A DNA stretch of 64,000 nucleotides, from positions 62,001 to 126,000 of the forward strand of contig JBPCNX010000029.1 of assembly GCA_051000815.1 (NCBI GenBank), given 5' to 3'. Origin of the DNA: PSRF01 sp051000815. GTDB lineage: Bacteria > Acidobacteriota > Blastocatellia > Pyrinomonadales > Pyrinomonadaceae. Below, in pieces: positions 62,718 to 64,000 of this stretch. Numbering within the stretch: position 1 is the stretch's first letter; every line of letters begins with the position of its first letter. Below the pieces are notes generated by a model. That model searched no databases. It was not told where the DNA came from and saw only the letters and a program-made list of their open reading frames with translations. Position numbers and translations under genes: made by a program.

Positions 62718-63410
62718 ATGAAAACAGAGAGTCTCACTCTATCCGCTTCACCCGGCCCCACAACGGCCCACGTTGCGCGCCCGGACGGAAACACTGCCGC
62801 AGCCATCATCCTGATACAGGAATGGTGGGGTATCAACGATCATATACGCGACATTGCCAGTCGCTATGCCGCCGAGGGATTTCTTTGTGTCGCGCCTGAT
62901 TTATATCGCGGGAAACTTGCCAAAGACCCAAAAGAAGCAGCAGCGTTGATGCAGGCTCTGGCGGTCGACGACGGAATGGAAACGATCAGAGCTGCGATAC
63001 GTGAAACGACTGCCAGGTACGATTCACGGAAGCTGGGCATTACCGGCTATTGCATGGGCGGAACTTTCGCGCTGCGCGCCGCCTGCGAGATCGACGACCT
63101 TGCTGCCGCCGCGCCTTTCTATGGTGACATACCGGAAGAAAATGTTCTGAAGCAGTTGCGAGTGCCGACGCTCTTCATCGCCGGTAAACGTGATGCATGG
63201 ATTAACACTGAGAAGGTGAGTGGATTGGAAGCAGTCGCCCGCAAATACGATCTACCGATCGAGGTAGTCAGTTACGATGCCGACCACGCGTTTTTCAACG
63301 ACACCCGTCCGGAAGTTTATGACGCGGAAGCTGCGAGCGATGCCTGGCGGCGTGTGTTGAATCACTTTAGAGAGCATCTGGGTGAACCTGCCAAGCCAGT
63401 GGTCGCTTGA
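62718..63410 (+). CDS. dienelactone hydrolase family protein
   Basis: 230 residues from the ATG at 62718; GAGGT upstream is a modest ribosome binding site, and the longer frame from 62607 lacks support. The oxyanion-region motif IILIQEWWGINDHIRDIASR leads into VAPDLYRGK. The nucleophile elbow is GYCMGGTFALRA with catalytic Cys, the acid is in IAGKRDAWI and the base in YDADHAFFND. It hydrolyses dienelactone or related ester substrates in the cytoplasm; the physiological substrate is unknown. Confidence 0.9.
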   Translation: MKTESLTLSASPGPTTAHVARPDGNTAAAIILIQEWWGINDHIRDIASRYAAEGFLCVAPDLYRGKLAKDPKEAAALMQALAVDDGMETIRAAIRETTARYDSRKLGITGYCMGGTFALRAACEIDDLAAAAPFYGDIPEENVLKQLRVPTLFIAGKRDAWINTEKVSGLEAVARKYDLPIEVVSYDADHAFFNDTRPEVYDAEAASDAWRRVLNHFREHLGEPAKPVVA

Positions 63411-63423
63411 AGCCGGCCATTCA

Positions 63424-63588
63424 AAGGGACCGCCAAGCCGCCACGGTTCGCCAAGAGCGCCAAGCCAAACACATCACAACTAAGAAAGGAGAAACGCCTG
63501 TTGAGATAAGGCCCACCATCCTCTCAGCGGAGGCTGATTTGTCTAAACTTCCTTTGGCGTCTTGGCGCTCTTGGCGTCTTGGCGGTTT
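63424..63588. repeat. CGCCAAG / CTTGGCG hairpin element reaching into ppdK
   Basis: ACCGCCAAGCCGCC and CGCCAAGAGCGCCAAG units (63429-63465) face GGCGTCTTGGCGCTCTTGGCG units (63556-63588). The right arm encodes the last residues (about NRQDAKSAKTPKEV) of the pyruvate phosphate dikinase gene on the minus strand. Confidence 0.8.
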
Positions 63589-64000
63589 GAAGGTTCCGAA
63601 TCCAACGCAGCCTGTGCCGCAGCTAATCGCGCGACCGGCAGACGGAAGGGCGAACAGCTGACATAGTCCAGATTGATCTCGTGGCAGAAGGCGATGGAAC
63701 TCGGGTCGCCGCCATGTTCACCGCAGATACCGATCTTTAGATCCGGCTTGGCTGTGCGACCACGCTCAGCACCCAGTCGAACCAACTGCCCTACGCCTTC
63801 GCGGTCAAGCACCTGAAACGGATCTTCCGGCAAAATCCGGCGTTCGATGTAATTGGGGAGAAAACGACCGGAGTCGTCGCGACTTAAGCCAAACGTCGTC
63901 TGTGTCAGATCGTTTGTACCGAAGGAAAAGAAGTCCGCGTGGGCCGCTATGCTTTCAGCCATCAACGCGGCTCGCGGCAACTCAATCATCGTTCCCACGT
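63543..64000 (-). CDS. ppdK: pyruvate, phosphate dikinase, C-terminal part (truncated by window)
   Basis: About 151 visible residues of a minus-strand gene entering from the right edge. The PEP-binding TIM-barrel end is clear: MIELPRAALMAESIA, ADFFSFGTNDLTQTTFGLSR, DFGRFLPNY-like DDSGRFLPNYIE, IGICGEHGGDPSSIAFC with the catalytic Cys-type region, and LDYVSCSPFRLPVARLAAAQ. This matches pyruvate phosphate dikinase closely. The last 14 or so residues come from a repeat arm and are not part of the family. The start lies outside the window. Confidence 0.92.
   Translation of the reverse strand, partial: VGTMIELPRAALMAESIAAHADFFSFGTNDLTQTTFGLSRDDSGRFLPNYIERRILPEDPFQVLDREGVGQLVRLGAERGRTAKPDLKIGICGEHGGDPSSIAFCHEINLDYVSCSPFRLPVARLAAAQAALDSEPSNRQDAKSAKTPKEV

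Overview
This 64 kb window looks like a chromosomal segment of an Acidobacteriota member, most likely class Blastocatellia. That placement is an inference, made without a database search. It rests on two Ser/Thr kinase-TPR proteins, two VWFA proteins of the type common in that phylum, a Thermus-type isocitrate dehydrogenase, and intergenic spaces crowded with tandem-repeat and palindromic elements. I see no rRNA, tRNA, CRISPR array, prophage or transposase gene. Most genes are housekeeping or secreted-enzyme genes, and both end genes are cut by the window edges.

Layout. 1-3.7 kb: a tight minus-strand operon (DUF6687-like, thioredoxin-reductase-like flavoprotein, small membrane protein, DUF309, DUF4149, reductase selenoprotein-B-like). 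4.1-6 kb: lone rhodanese, an Arg/Asp heptad-repeat secreted protein, and a divergent ferredoxin/glutaredoxin pair. 6.1-8.25 kb: secreted S9A peptidase. 8.4-11.5 kb: a cysteine biosynthesis operon. 12-15.3 kb: overlapping Ser/Thr kinase and PPP-type phosphatase genes. 15.5-21.1 kb: cyclase, polyprenyl synthase, xseB, xseA and a VWFA protein. 21.4-24.8 kb: EgtD with a two-gene ABC importer. 25-27.2 kb: a frameshifted amidohydrolase, a YeaQ-like protein and a glycine-repeat small protein. 27.2-37.2 kb: kinase-TPR protein, purE, icd, M28 peptidase, TolB-like propeller, lgt and lspA. 37.3-44.5 kb: ileS, two membrane helical proteins and a sigma-54 activator. 44.8-54.6 kb: FmdB, VWFA lipoprotein, aminotransferase, PEGA-TPR protein, lytic transglycosylase and a GAF-like protein. 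54.9-64 kb: response regulator, methyltransferase, GNAT, class V aminotransferase, Dam methylase, amidohydrolase, dienelactone hydrolase and the 3' end of ppdK.

The strongest novel candidate is at 8383-11528. A consensus promoter is followed by a 34-codon leader peptide with ten Cys codons. Next come mutually exclusive antiterminator and terminator hairpins, then cysM, a JAMM peptidase gene and a gene fusing a CysO/MoaD-like sulfur carrier to a MoeZ-like E1 enzyme and a rhodanese. This reads as carrier-protein-dependent cysteine synthesis under cysteine attenuation. The carrier's Gly-Gly end is buried inside the fusion, so proteolytic release, plausibly by the neighbouring JAMM enzyme, is predicted.

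A second theme is the intergenic DNA. At about 15 places, 7-10 nt units repeat in tandem and then return in the opposite orientation, giving large potential hairpins. The unit differs between loci, and several elements run into gene ends, supplying start codons or C-terminal tails. Separate dispersed palindromic elements share arms between loci.
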